In this document: piece by piece, positions 18,544 to 26,532 of the stretch
Position numbering within the stretch: position 1 is the stretch's first letter
Layout: every line of letters begins with the position of its first letter
NCBI GenBank assembly: GCA_050951585.1
Contig: JBMNJI010000006.1
Span: forward strand, 496,001-560,000
Origin: UBA3937 sp050951585
GTDB lineage: Bacteria; Bacillota; Peptococcia; DRI-13; DTU073
Direction: 5' to 3'
Length of the DNA: 64,000 nt
Program-made: the position numbers and the translations under genes
The notes under the pieces: model-generated
Databases searched by the model: none
Told to the model about the DNA's origin: nothing
Seen by the model: only the letters and a program-made list of their open reading frames with translations

Positions 18544-18712
18544 ATGCTAACCCCCTAAATAATCAACTTATCTCTTTCATTCATTAAATTTCTCTCTAAT
18601 ACTTATTGATTCGATATGACGAGATAAATCTCCTTCTAAAACAAGATTTTTATAGGGGTTTTTGCAGTGGAATCATACTATACATTTCTTCCCTTCACTA
18701 AGCAAGAATTTG
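17735..18712 (-). mobile_element. IS1182-family remnant (5' end only)
   Basis: The upstream flank (18544-18712) and the first 270 codons of an IS1182-type transposase remain; the 3' half and right end are gone. A GGGGTTTTTGCAGTGG stretch at about 18655-18670 could belong to the left terminal inverted repeat, but the partner end is missing so this cannot be tested within the window. The right side of the remnant joins RCC1 repeats directly, which suggests a deletion between the IS and the RCC1 gene. Confidence 0.6.
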
Positions 18713-18721
18713 GTATCTAAC
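18713..18721. repeat. Target site duplication, left copy
   Basis: GTATCTAAC immediately precedes the left end of the ISLre2 element and is repeated exactly at 20262-20270. Nine bases is the usual duplication length for the ISLre2 family. Confidence 0.85.
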
Positions 18722-20261
18722 GATAGTGTCAAGTTACTTTGGGTTTTTTAATAATAAAAAGTCCCCTATTTGTGATACCTATCTATGCGCCCCTTACTGA
18801 CTTAAGATACTGAGAAATCCAAGACCTTTTACCAATGTTTAGAATAGTTACATTACCAATATTTTCGTGTGATGCCGATAGTTTCCGTTTCTTCATAATT
18901 TCCTGGTCAACTTTTATTGCCCTTGCTTCTTTTATTACTGCTTTTTTTCTTTTTATAAACAAATCATAGACTTTTCCGCCGTTTGCTATAAATACTCTTA
19001 ATCTTGCCATCTGGTCTACTCCCGTTTTACACCAGCCCAACGGTCTTGAACTCAATCGTGATGATAATATATGGCTAACATGACCCTCCGCGCTGCAGCC
19101 TGCATAGTCTGCTTCATACTGGTTCCTTATTCCTTTCCAATTGCTGAGTATATACCTACTTGCCTCTTGTACAGACCTTTTCTTTGCCTCGGTTTCGGTC
19201 GCTTTAAGATTCATCTGCTTTATTATTGCTTTAAATTGCTCACGATTTCCTTGTAAAATACTCGAATATATTTCTTTCCTATGTTCCGGTTGATTCCCGG
19301 TAGCTGCTACTATAGCACGGTTTAAATGGTACCTATCTAAAACCATTTTCGATTTCGGCAGCCAGTTAAGTCCTTCTTTTATCCAAGCAGCTCCATCACC
19401 ATGCAAGTAAATTCGTTCCACGTAATCCACATTATAAGCTTTATATATCCAGTTTGCCGCTTCTAACCATAATTCTTCAGGGCTTTTACCATAATCGCTT
19501 ATGTGGTGAATGTTTTTGCATTTACCACGCATTCCGTTTCTCTCAACCCCTTCATGGATGCTTATTAGCGGTACTATTGTATTTATTCCGTCCTGAAGTG
19601 TCACGTGATCTTCATCAGCTTCTACATGTAAAACTCCCACCTGGCGCCTCGTTTCTGGCTGCTCTTTCTTCAACTTCTTCAGATGCCTCACCTTATTCAT
19701 TACTGTCTGCCGACTGATTTCCCCTCCACTTACATACCGGCTGCTCTTACCGTATGATACTTCATTTGCATGTCTAACTAAGTCTACGGCAACTGATTTT
19801 GACACTCTTTCATAGCTTTCTAAGCCCACCGCTTGATCTAACAAATACACATAGCCTTTATTCTTTTTATCTTTAAAATACGTTCTCTCAAATTCAAGTA
19901 AACCAAACCTAATGTATGTCTCGCGTTTATCGCCCTTACGTTCAATTACTAAGCCCTTACGCTTTCTACCTTGCTTATCTTCCACCAGTGTTTTATCCAA
20001 AATTTCAAAGTACGTCTTTACCATTTCAAGTATATACTCGTTGCAAACTCTTTTCAGATGATCCTCTATTTCTTCTAAACTCCTAATCTGACCTTCATTA
20101 AAAAACTCTGCAACTTCACCAATGAAATTTTTGCAAATCTGTAGTAAAATAGTATTCACAAGAGACATCTCCTTCCACGTAAATGGTTTGTCTGATTACT
20201 TCCATTTTACCAAAGAAGGTTGTCTCTTGTTTATTTTTTCCTACAACAATTTTACACTATG
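18722..20261 (-). mobile_element. Complete ISLre2-family insertion sequence
   Basis: 1540 bases bounded by imperfect inverted ends. The left reads GATAGTGTCAAGTT and the right (complement) CATAGTGTAAAATT, sharing ATAGTGT-AA-TT. The 9-bp direct repeat GTATCTAAC flanks both ends. The element carries one transposase gene on the minus strand. The right end is five bases from the stop codon of the SpoIVFA-like gene, so insertion did not interrupt that gene. Intact ends, duplication and open frame suggest a recent insertion. Confidence 0.9.
18783..20168 (-). CDS. ISLre2 family transposase (UPF0236)
   Basis: 461 residues, full length for the family. Recognised parts are the N-terminal region (LEFERTYFKDK), the acidic triad surroundings (VLHVEADEDHVTLQ; RIYLHGDGAAWIKEGLNW) and the C-terminal AEGHVSHILSSRLSSRPLGW characteristic of ISLre2/UPF0236 transposases. 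No frameshift or internal stop is seen, so it is probably active. It fills most of the 1540-bp element. Confidence 0.92.
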   Translation of the reverse strand: MSLVNTILLQICKNFIGEVAEFFNEGQIRSLEEIEDHLKRVCNEYILEMVKTYFEILDKTLVEDKQGRKRKGLVIERKGDKRETYIRFGLLEFERTYFKDKKNKGYVYLLDQAVGLESYERVSKSVAVDLVRHANEVSYGKSSRYVSGGEISRQTVMNKVRHLKKLKKEQPETRRQVGVLHVEADEDHVTLQDGINTIVPLISIHEGVERNGMRGKCKNIHHISDYGKSPEELWLEAANWIYKAYNVDYVERIYLHGDGAAWIKEGLNWLPKSKMVLDRYHLNRAIVAATGNQPEHRKEIYSSILQGNREQFKAIIKQMNLKATETEAKKRSVQEASRYILSNWKGIRNQYEADYAGCSAEGHVSHILSSRLSSRPLGWCKTGVDQMARLRVFIANGGKVYDLFIKRKKAVIKEARAIKVDQEIMKKRKLSASHENIGNVTILNIGKRSWISQYLKSVRGA

Positions 20262-20270
20262 GTATCTAAC
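20262..20270. repeat. Target site duplication, right copy
   Basis: GTATCTAAC adjoins the right end of the ISLre2 element, identical to 18713-18721. Confidence 0.85.
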
Positions 20271-20275
20271 TAGCT

Positions 20276-21004
20276 CTATATACCTTGGGCGGAAGGCAGA
20301 AACAGTTTGGCCGGATCAATCGATTGCCCTTTAACAGACACGCTGAAAAAAAGCTGCGGATAGGCGGCATTACTGCCTGTTTTCCCAACCTTCCCGATGA
20401 CTTGCCCCGTTTTGATTTCACTATTTACATCAACAAAAATCTCCTTACAGTGGGCATATCTGGTAATCACTCCTCCTTCACTGCTAATCACCACGACCCT
20501 TCCTAAGGCTTCTTCATTCGCAATCCGTGATACTGTCCCCCCGATTGCCGCTTTAATGGGGGTTCCTTCTGCGGCAATGATGGAAATGCCATCATGAAAA
20601 AAACGGGTGTGGTCAGGTTTTTCCACCCACCCAAAAGGAATCCCGATCTGCCCGGAGACCGGGATCGTTAATGAATCATTGAAACTGGGCAGCGCCGTAA
20701 CCTCAAATGCAGCCCGCTCCAGCGTATCTCCCCAGATGCCTACCTCGCTAATAAAGCGCAGAACCGGTTCCAGATCATAATCGAGCGTGAACCACGCGCG
20801 GACTGTCCCCTGCACCTCAGACATGAATGGCGACTCGAACTGAAAAATCCCCCAGATTAAGAAAAAGATAATAATGGCGGCAACCGTCTGCCGACCAATT
20901 TTCCGCAAGCGCATCCAATAAGACCATCGATTATTTAAGGGCCATAATTTTTGCCCATAACTCCGGAAATAGTCTCCCTCTCCCGGCTCCCACAGACTAC
21001 CCAT
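20276..21004 (-). CDS. SpoIVFA-like degenerate M23/LytM protein
   Basis: About 242 residues; ATG 21004 is preferred, with TTG 21010 possible (AGGGGG upstream of both). One membrane helix (TVAAIIIFFLIWGIFQF, near residue 45) is followed by a M23-type beta domain (FFHDGISIIAAEGTPIKAAI; TRYAHCKEI; GQVIGKVGKTGS). The catalytic positions are changed: HxGxDI is HDGISI and the usual HLHFE is QLFFSV, so zinc hydrolysis is unlikely. A membrane-anchored inactive LytM domain in this cluster fits SpoIVFA, which holds the SpoIVFB pro-sigma-K protease. No SpoIVFB follows; the IS elements occupy that place. Confidence 0.75.
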   Translation of the reverse strand: MGSLWEPGEGDYFRSYGQKLWPLNNRWSYWMRLRKIGRQTVAAIIIFFLIWGIFQFESPFMSEVQGTVRAWFTLDYDLEPVLRFISEVGIWGDTLERAAFEVTALPSFNDSLTIPVSGQIGIPFGWVEKPDHTRFFHDGISIIAAEGTPIKAAIGGTVSRIANEEALGRVVVISSEGGVITRYAHCKEIFVDVNSEIKTGQVIGKVGKTGSNAAYPQLFFSVSVKGQSIDPAKLFLPSAQGI

Positions 21005-21094
21005 AAACAAAAGTCCCCCTTTGCTATTTACTTATTATTAAAATATATTGTCCAACAGCAAAGGTTATGCCTGAAGATAGTGTAAAAATCCCTC

Positions 21095-22195
21095 TCACGC
21101 AAATAAATTGAATAACACACGAATAATGCTGATACAAAAATAAATACCAAAAATAAGAGAAAGATAGATCAAAATAGTCTCCCAATTGATTTTTCTACCG
21201 GTCTTCTTTTCAATTTTACCTTTTTCTCTTAATTTTAAATATATTAAGGTGAAGGTGAATAACGGAATTGGCAAGTATATGAAGAGATACAATACAATCA
21301 GTTGAATATCATCGAATAAAAATATGCAGAAAAGATAAGCTAAAGCTAGGCATATTATGGCATAGTAAACATAACGGCTTAACCGGCTTTTTTCTTCATC
21401 GATCACTTCAGAGCGAAAATACGCATATCTAAATATTAAAATCGACACAAATTCCAGCAGAAAAAGAAGCCCAATGCCGATGATAATATAAAAAATAAAT
21501 AGCGCGATTTGAAAAGGCATCACAATTAGCAGCATTAATACTCCCGTAAAACCTTCCATAGTGTCATGCGTGAAGTCTGCAAAAAAATCCGGAAAAAAGC
21601 CAAGTTTAAGACATAAGGAACCAAAAAGCAAATTAATCAATCCATAGATCGCTAAGAACTCGTACCACTTACTAGCAAAGGATTTAATTTTTTTCTCCTT
21701 TGGGGGAAGGAGTTCTTGTCCAATTGCCGTTTCACTGCTTGCAATCTTTTCAATACTGTTTATTAATTTTAGATAAATAAACAGAAAAGTAAAAATCGGG
21801 AGCGGCAAGTAGATTAAAAAAAGCAAGATAATATGCTGAGCTTTCCCGATTAATATTATGTATAAAAGATAAATCAATATGAAGCTTAGCAAGGTATATT
21901 TGATATATTTACCCAATTGCTCTTTTTCTTCATCTACTACTTCCGTTCTAAAATACACAAGCCGAAATATAAAAATTGCCCCCCATTCAAGTATTACGAA
22001 AAACCCCAGGGTGACTATTAAATTAATCATTTCCAAAAACTGCACGATTAAAGACTCAAAAACGCTCTGCCCTTCATGCGGCTCTACCCCTAACTCAAAA
22101 CAAGCGTAGAAAAAGAAGAGATGGATGATTGCGTAGATTACAAAAAACTCGTACCACTTATAAGCCAATGAACTGATTTTGGCATTATCATTCAT
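21095..22195 (-). CDS. Uncharacterised membrane protein made of two tandem copies of one domain
   Basis: 366 residues with about eight to nine membrane helices. The two halves align over their length: SSLAYKWYEFFVIYAIIHLF with KSFASKWYEFLAIYGLINLL, FRLVYFRTEVVDEEKEQLGK with FRYAYFRSEVIDEEKSRLSR, and LIYLPLPIFTFLFIYLKL with FIYLPIPLFTFTLIYLKL. The halves are joined by a charged linker near residue 160-170. I do not recognise the family. The conserved YFRxEVxDEEK loop is probably cytoplasmic. The gene is single, between spoIVFA-like and metH. Confidence 0.6.
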   Translation of the reverse strand: MNDNAKISSLAYKWYEFFVIYAIIHLFFFYACFELGVEPHEGQSVFESLIVQFLEMINLIVTLGFFVILEWGAIFIFRLVYFRTEVVDEEKEQLGKYIKYTLLSFILIYLLYIILIGKAQHIILLFLIYLPLPIFTFLFIYLKLINSIEKIASSETAIGQELLPPKEKKIKSFASKWYEFLAIYGLINLLFGSLCLKLGFFPDFFADFTHDTMEGFTGVLMLLIVMPFQIALFIFYIIIGIGLLFLLEFVSILIFRYAYFRSEVIDEEKSRLSRYVYYAIICLALAYLFCIFLFDDIQLIVLYLFIYLPIPLFTFTLIYLKLREKGKIEKKTGRKINWETILIYLSLIFGIYFCISIIRVLFNLFA

Positions 22196-22442
22196 TTCCT
22201 CACTTCCTTCCCATCATCATACCCCTGATAAAAATAATGGATGAAAAACAGCGATGACTAATAAATACCCACCCTTTCATTAAAGCGAATCAAAAATGCC
22301 ACGATATTTTCATGACTGCAAATATTTTACATCAACATACCAAATCCTTCAATAGCTGCTATAAGTTGCTATGTTATTGGATGAGAATGTCGTTAAACCG
22401 CGGCGATAAGTCTTACTTTATCAAGCTTCACCCCAGAAATTA

Positions 22443-22472
22443 TTGACTTCTAACCCGCATCTCGGCTAGAAT
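22443..22472 (+). promoter_or_regulatory. Sigma-A promoter for metH
   Basis: TTGACT (22443-22448) and TAGAAT (22467-22472) are 18 bases apart, about 70 bases before the start codon. The rest of the 347-base gap (22196-22542) is AT-rich; I see no cobalamin, SAM or other riboswitch fold in it. Confidence 0.65.
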
Positions 22473-22542
22473 TAATTAAATCAATAAATACCAATATGAA
22501 AGTTGATTTTCAGTTGATTTCATTTGTTGAGGAGGTATTCCT

Positions 22543-25056
22543 TTGTCTAATTTTTTATCAGCCCTGCACAACAAAATACTGCTCGGTGACGGCGCCCTGG
22601 GAACCATGCTGGTAAAGGAAGGCCTGCCCCCCGGCGAAAACCCGGAGCTTTGGATGCTCTCCCATCCCGAAAAGGTGCAAAACATCACCAAAGCATACCT
22701 CGACGCGGGCTCCGAGGTTTTACAGACAAATACCTTTGGGGCGAACCGCTTAAAGCTGCAAGAATATAACGCTCAAGGGAGGGTTAAAGAAATCAATCTC
22801 ACGGCCGCCCGTTTAGTTAGAGAAATCGCCGGCAATAAAGCTTTTGTCGCCGGAATTATCGGTCCGACCGGCTACTTTCCTGCTCCCTTAAGCGAATACT
22901 CGTGGGCTGAGCTCGTTGAGGTCTTCCGCGAACAGGCTGAAGCTCTCCAGGCGGGGGGCGTTGATTTTCTCTTTCTGGAGACCTTTTCCGACTTAGGCGA
23001 AGCCCGGGCCGCCCTTTTTGCGGCCAAGAATTACACTACTCTGCCTGTGGCCTGTTCCTTAACCTACACCAACGGGAGAACCCTGACCGGCACCGATCCG
23101 GAAACGGCCGCCGTGGTACTGGAGGCCATGGGCGCAGACCTTATCGGGGCTAATTGTTCCACCGGTCCCCAAGAGCTGCTACCCATTATGGAAGCCTACC
23201 AAAAAGCTACCCGCCTCCCCCTTCTGGTTGAACCCAATGCGGGACTCCCCGAGCTGATAAACGGACAAACCGTCTATCGCGAAACGCCAGCCAAGATGGC
23301 GGAGTTTGTTCACCCCTTTTTACGGTTAGGGGTTAGACTAATCGGGGCTTGCTGCGGCAGCACCCCGGCCCATCTGCAGGCGATGGGAGAAAAAGTACAT
23401 ACTTTCCGTGAAAATACGGCTACATCCAATGAAACGACAACAGCAACTGTGACTACATCTGCAACTGCTACGGTAACTGATCATGCTGTTAAGCAATCGT
23501 GCCCTCTCACCACCCGCCTCGCCAGCCGCACCAGGGTGATCACGCTTGGCTCGGGTGAGTTCCCGCGTCTCATCGGCGAAAGGATTAATCCCACGGCCCG
23601 TAAGGCCATTGCCCAAGCCTTCCGGGAAAGCAAATGGGAGCTCATCCTGCAGGAAGGTTATGAACAGGTAGAAAAAGGAGCGCAGCTCCTCGACCTGAAT
23701 GTGGGTGTGCCCGGACTCGACCAGGGCGAACTGCTCCGGCAAGGGGTCCGGCAATTGCAAATGGCGCTGGATACCCCTCTAGTCCTGGATTGCACCAACC
23801 CCGCCGCCTTAGAAAAAGGCTTGCAGGAATATCAGGGGAAAGCGCTGATTAATTCCGTGAACGGAGAAGAAGAAAGCCTGGCGGCGATTCTCCCCTTAGC
23901 GAAAAAATACGGGGCCGCTGTGCTGGGGCTGACCCTTGACGAGAACGGCATCCCCGAAAAAGCGGAAGAACGCTATAAAATAGCCGAAAAAATCGTCTCC
24001 CGGGCGAAGGCGTACGGTATCCCGCCGGAAAATATCCTCATCGACTGTCTGGTGCTTACCGCCGCCGCCAATCCTGCCCTCTCATTGGAAACAATCAAAG
24101 CGATCGCTTTGGTCAAAGAACGCCTCGGCGTACCTTGTGTCCTGGGTCTTAGTAATGTTTCCCACGGACTGCCGCAACGCTCCTGGCTGAATAATGCTTT
24201 TCTGGCACTGGCCTTAGGCGCCGGCCTGGATGCGGCCATCGCCAATCCGCATGATGCGCGGATCGGTGAAACGCTGGCCGCAGGAGCGCTTTTAACCGGT
24301 CGTGACCCAAGTGCGGTCAATTATCTGCAGGCAACAGGCAAAGCGCTCGCCCTCTCCTCCGCCCTGACCAGCGAAACGGGAAACAATGCGGGAAATACTG
24401 CCGCCAAAGAAAAAGCCCTTTCGCTGACTACGCTCCATGAATATATCTTGCAAGGGCTAAAAGAACCAATCATTCCTTTGCTGGAAAAGCTCCTTGCCGA
24501 AACAAATCTTGAGCCGCTCACCATTATTAACGATGGGATTATTCCGCCCCTGGAAAAAATCGGGGAGCTGTATGCCCAGGGAAAAGTCTTTTTGCCCCAA
24601 TTAATGCTCGCCGGAGATGCGGTCAAAACGGCCTTTTCCTACCTGCAAACCCATTTCCCCGCCTCCACCGGAGAAAGTAAGGGCACTGTGGTCATCGGTA
24701 CGGTGAAGGGTGATGTGCATGATATCGGCAAGAATATTGTGAAAGCCTTACTGGAAAACCACGGTTACAAAGTAATCGACCTGGGCAAAAACGTCCCGGC
24801 GGAAGCCTTTATAGAAGCCGCCCAAAAAGAAAAAGCCCAGCTTGTGGGGTTAAGTGCCCTCATGACCACCACGATGGTGGAAATGGAAAAAATCATTGCG
24901 GAAATCAAAAATGCCAAACTACCGGTGCAGGTTATAGTGGGAGGAGCCGTCGTAACGGCCGAATATGCCCGGCAAATCGGGGCGGACGGTTACGGTAAAG
25001 ATGCCGTGGAAGCGGTTAAAGTTGTCCGTACCCTTTTGCAAAACACGAACCGCTAA
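22543..25056 (+). CDS. metH: Cobalamin-dependent methionine synthase, short form
   Basis: 837 residues from TTG 22543 (GAGGAGG seven bases upstream). Domains in order are: homocysteine S-methyltransferase (1 to about 285; zinc Cys in GANCSTG and IGACCGS), pterin/methyltetrahydrofolate-binding barrel (about 340-610; IGERINPTARKAI, LDLNVGVPG), B12-cap helices (about 640-710) and B12-binding Rossmann domain (GDVHDIGKNIVKALLENHGY, with the DxHxxG His that ligates cobalt). The C-terminal AdoMet activation domain of E. coli MetH is absent and is supplied by the next gene. A Thr-rich linker (about residues 290-315) separates the first two domains. Confidence 0.93.
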   Translation: MSNFLSALHNKILLGDGALGTMLVKEGLPPGENPELWMLSHPEKVQNITKAYLDAGSEVLQTNTFGANRLKLQEYNAQGRVKEINLTAARLVREIAGNKAFVAGIIGPTGYFPAPLSEYSWAELVEVFREQAEALQAGGVDFLFLETFSDLGEARAALFAAKNYTTLPVACSLTYTNGRTLTGTDPETAAVVLEAMGADLIGANCSTGPQELLPIMEAYQKATRLPLLVEPNAGLPELINGQTVYRETPAKMAEFVHPFLRLGVRLIGACCGSTPAHLQAMGEKVHTFRENTATSNETTTATVTTSATATVTDHAVKQSCPLTTRLASRTRVITLGSGEFPRLIGERINPTARKAIAQAFRESKWELILQEGYEQVEKGAQLLDLNVGVPGLDQGELLRQGVRQLQMALDTPLVLDCTNPAALEKGLQEYQGKALINSVNGEEESLAAILPLAKKYGAAVLGLTLDENGIPEKAEERYKIAEKIVSRAKAYGIPPENILIDCLVLTAAANPALSLETIKAIALVKERLGVPCVLGLSNVSHGLPQRSWLNNAFLALALGAGLDAAIANPHDARIGETLAAGALLTGRDPSAVNYLQATGKALALSSALTSETGNNAGNTAAKEKALSLTTLHEYILQGLKEPIIPLLEKLLAETNLEPLTIINDGIIPPLEKIGELYAQGKVFLPQLMLAGDAVKTAFSYLQTHFPASTGESKGTVVIGTVKGDVHDIGKNIVKALLENHGYKVIDLGKNVPAEAFIEAAQKEKAQLVGLSALMTTTMVEMEKIIAEIKNAKLPVQVIVGGAVVTAEYARQIGADGYGKDAVEAVKVVRTLLQNTNR

Positions 25057-25105
25057 TATAGTACGGATTATCAAGATTAGCTCACGGAGTAAAGAAGGAT
25101 GCGGT

Positions 25106-25861
25106 ATGATGAATATATTCAAAATCCCCTTAAACTTAACATATGATGAAATCCTCCCATTCCTGGGAATTACCCGGGAAGCTTCCCCTCGCGAGCGGGA
25201 ACTGATTCTGCAATATCGAAAACTCCTCCGGCAAAAAGCGCACCCTATTGGGATCTGGCAGGTTTATACGGTGAGACGCCACGAACCGGGAAGAATCATC
25301 CTGAACGACTCCCCCTTGATTATTGAAGGACAAAACACGGCGGCACATTTTGAAACATGCGACCTTGTTTCTTTGTTAGCCGTAACCCTTGGGCAAAAGC
25401 TTGATTACATGCTCGCAGAGTTAAGCAAGGAGGATCCGGCTTATGCCCTTATTTTTGATGCGGTCGCCTCGGCCGGCGCAGAATACCTGATCGAACAGTT
25501 AGATGCTTTCCTTTCGTCCGAAATCAGGCATAAAGGTTATTTCCCGACAGTCCGTTTCAGCCCGGGCTATGGTGACTGGCCCTTGCCTTGGCAAAAACCG
25601 TTTTTGGAAAGCCTCAATGCCGCCAAAATCGGGCTTACTACTACTCCCTATTTTGTGCTGCAACCTAGTAAATCTGTCACGGCCGCGCTCGGGTGGAGTA
25701 ATGTCCCCGTCAAAAGAAGCTACCAAACAACAGCCTCCCCCAAGCGAAAAGCTTGTCGCAGTGCTAACACCTGTTTGCACTGCGGGCTAGCTTCCTCCTG
25801 CCCGGATTGTCTGCAGGAATCCGGGGATGATACGCATGATACACATGATAAGCTTGATTAA
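25106..25861 (+). CDS. MetH activation-domain protein (stand-alone reactivation module)
   Basis: 251 residues from ATG 25106 (AAGGA upstream), 49 bases after metH. The motif VRFSPGYGDWPLPWQKPFLE and later VLQPSKSVTAALGWS match the AdoMet-binding face of the vitamin-B12-dependent methionine synthase activation domain (PF02965). It would re-methylate oxidised cobalamin in the upstream MetH, as proposed for split systems such as that of Thermotoga. The C-terminal tail has five Cys (CRSANTCLHCGLASSCPDC) that could bind a metal, then a short His/Asp-rich end. Confidence 0.85.
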   Translation: MMNIFKIPLNLTYDEILPFLGITREASPRERELILQYRKLLRQKAHPIGIWQVYTVRRHEPGRIILNDSPLIIEGQNTAAHFETCDLVSLLAVTLGQKLDYMLAELSKEDPAYALIFDAVASAGAEYLIEQLDAFLSSEIRHKGYFPTVRFSPGYGDWPLPWQKPFLESLNAAKIGLTTTPYFVLQPSKSVTAALGWSNVPVKRSYQTTASPKRKACRSANTCLHCGLASSCPDCLQESGDDTHDTHDKLD

Positions 25862-25933
25862 AACACGCTAAGCAAAAGAAAACGGAAACACATGATCTAC
25901 ATAAGTATAATTTCCCCGCCGAGAAGAAAGGCT

Positions 25934-25963
25934 ATAAGAAGAGCTTTTCTTCTTATTTTATTT
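25934..25963 (+). terminator. Probable terminator after metH operon
   Basis: ATAAGAAGA and TCTTCTTAT form a 9-bp AT-rich stem with a 5-base loop, followed by TTTATTTC. It lies about 70 bases after the activation-domain gene and just before the DUF1540 gene. Confidence 0.5.
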
Positions 25964-25993
25964 CTCTCAATAAAGCAAAGGGGGATTATTCAA

Positions 25994-26407
25994 ATGACTG
26001 AAAAACCGCCACGGGTGAGTCCTTACGTAAAATGTGTCGTGAAAACCTGTAATCATTATTTTCCCGGCGACAAATGCGTGGCCGAAAACATCGATGTCCT
26101 TCAACAAGACGTGCATAATATGGCACAGGATATTGACGAAACGATGTGTAAAACCTTTTCCCAGCGCAACAGCATCCCCAACTTTCTCGGCTCACTGGAT
26201 AACAAAAACTGGGGCGGCTTAGTCTCGGCTGTTCTGCCCGGCGAGCAGCTTACTCCTACAGTAACCTGCGTCATTAATACATGCCGATACTGGGAGCAAG
26301 GTGATGTTTGCATTGCCGACTCCATCGAAATCACCGGCAGAGATGCCAAGGAATGTCAGCAAACGAACTGCCAGACCTTCGATCAGCGCCGTGAGGGGCG
26401 AGAGTAA
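25994..26407 (+). CDS. Protein with two DUF1540 domains
   Basis: 137 residues from ATG 25994 (AAAGGGGG upstream; an upstream extension of the frame to 25892 is unlikely). Two copies of a small Cys motif are visible: VKCVVKTCNHYFPGDKCVA with a later CKTF (residues about 12-55), and VTCVINTCRYWEQGDVCIA with CQTF (about 92-128). DUF1540 modules are short predicted metal-binding units common in Clostridia; their role is unknown. The gene is alone between the metH operon and glnA. Confidence 0.85.
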   Translation: MTEKPPRVSPYVKCVVKTCNHYFPGDKCVAENIDVLQQDVHNMAQDIDETMCKTFSQRNSIPNFLGSLDNKNWGGLVSAVLPGEQLTPTVTCVINTCRYWEQGDVCIADSIEITGRDAKECQQTNCQTFDQRREGRE

Positions 26408-26464
26408 CCGGCAACCGGATGAAGAATAGCAAACGGATGAAAAATAATGAAACAAAGAATAAGC

Positions 26465-26494
26465 TTGCCAGAACAGGATTTGTCTTGCTACAAT
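26465..26494 (+). promoter_or_regulatory. Sigma-A promoter for glnA
   Basis: TTGCCA (26465-26470) and TACAAT (26489-26494) are 18 bases apart, 38 bases before the likely start. No GlnR-type palindrome is evident. Confidence 0.65.
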
Positions 26495-26532
26495 AGAAGT
26501 CGAGGAATGTGCTAAAAAAGGAGATGTTGCAT

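Noticed and set aside
22196..22542. Possible cobalamin or SAM riboswitch before metH
   Set aside because: The transcribed part after the promoter is only about 65 bases and lacks the conserved B12-box or SAM-I elements.
23338..24626. Several minus-strand frames of 100-140 codons within metH
   Set aside because: They are antisense shadows of a GC-richer coding region; none has a ribosome binding site or recognisable domain.
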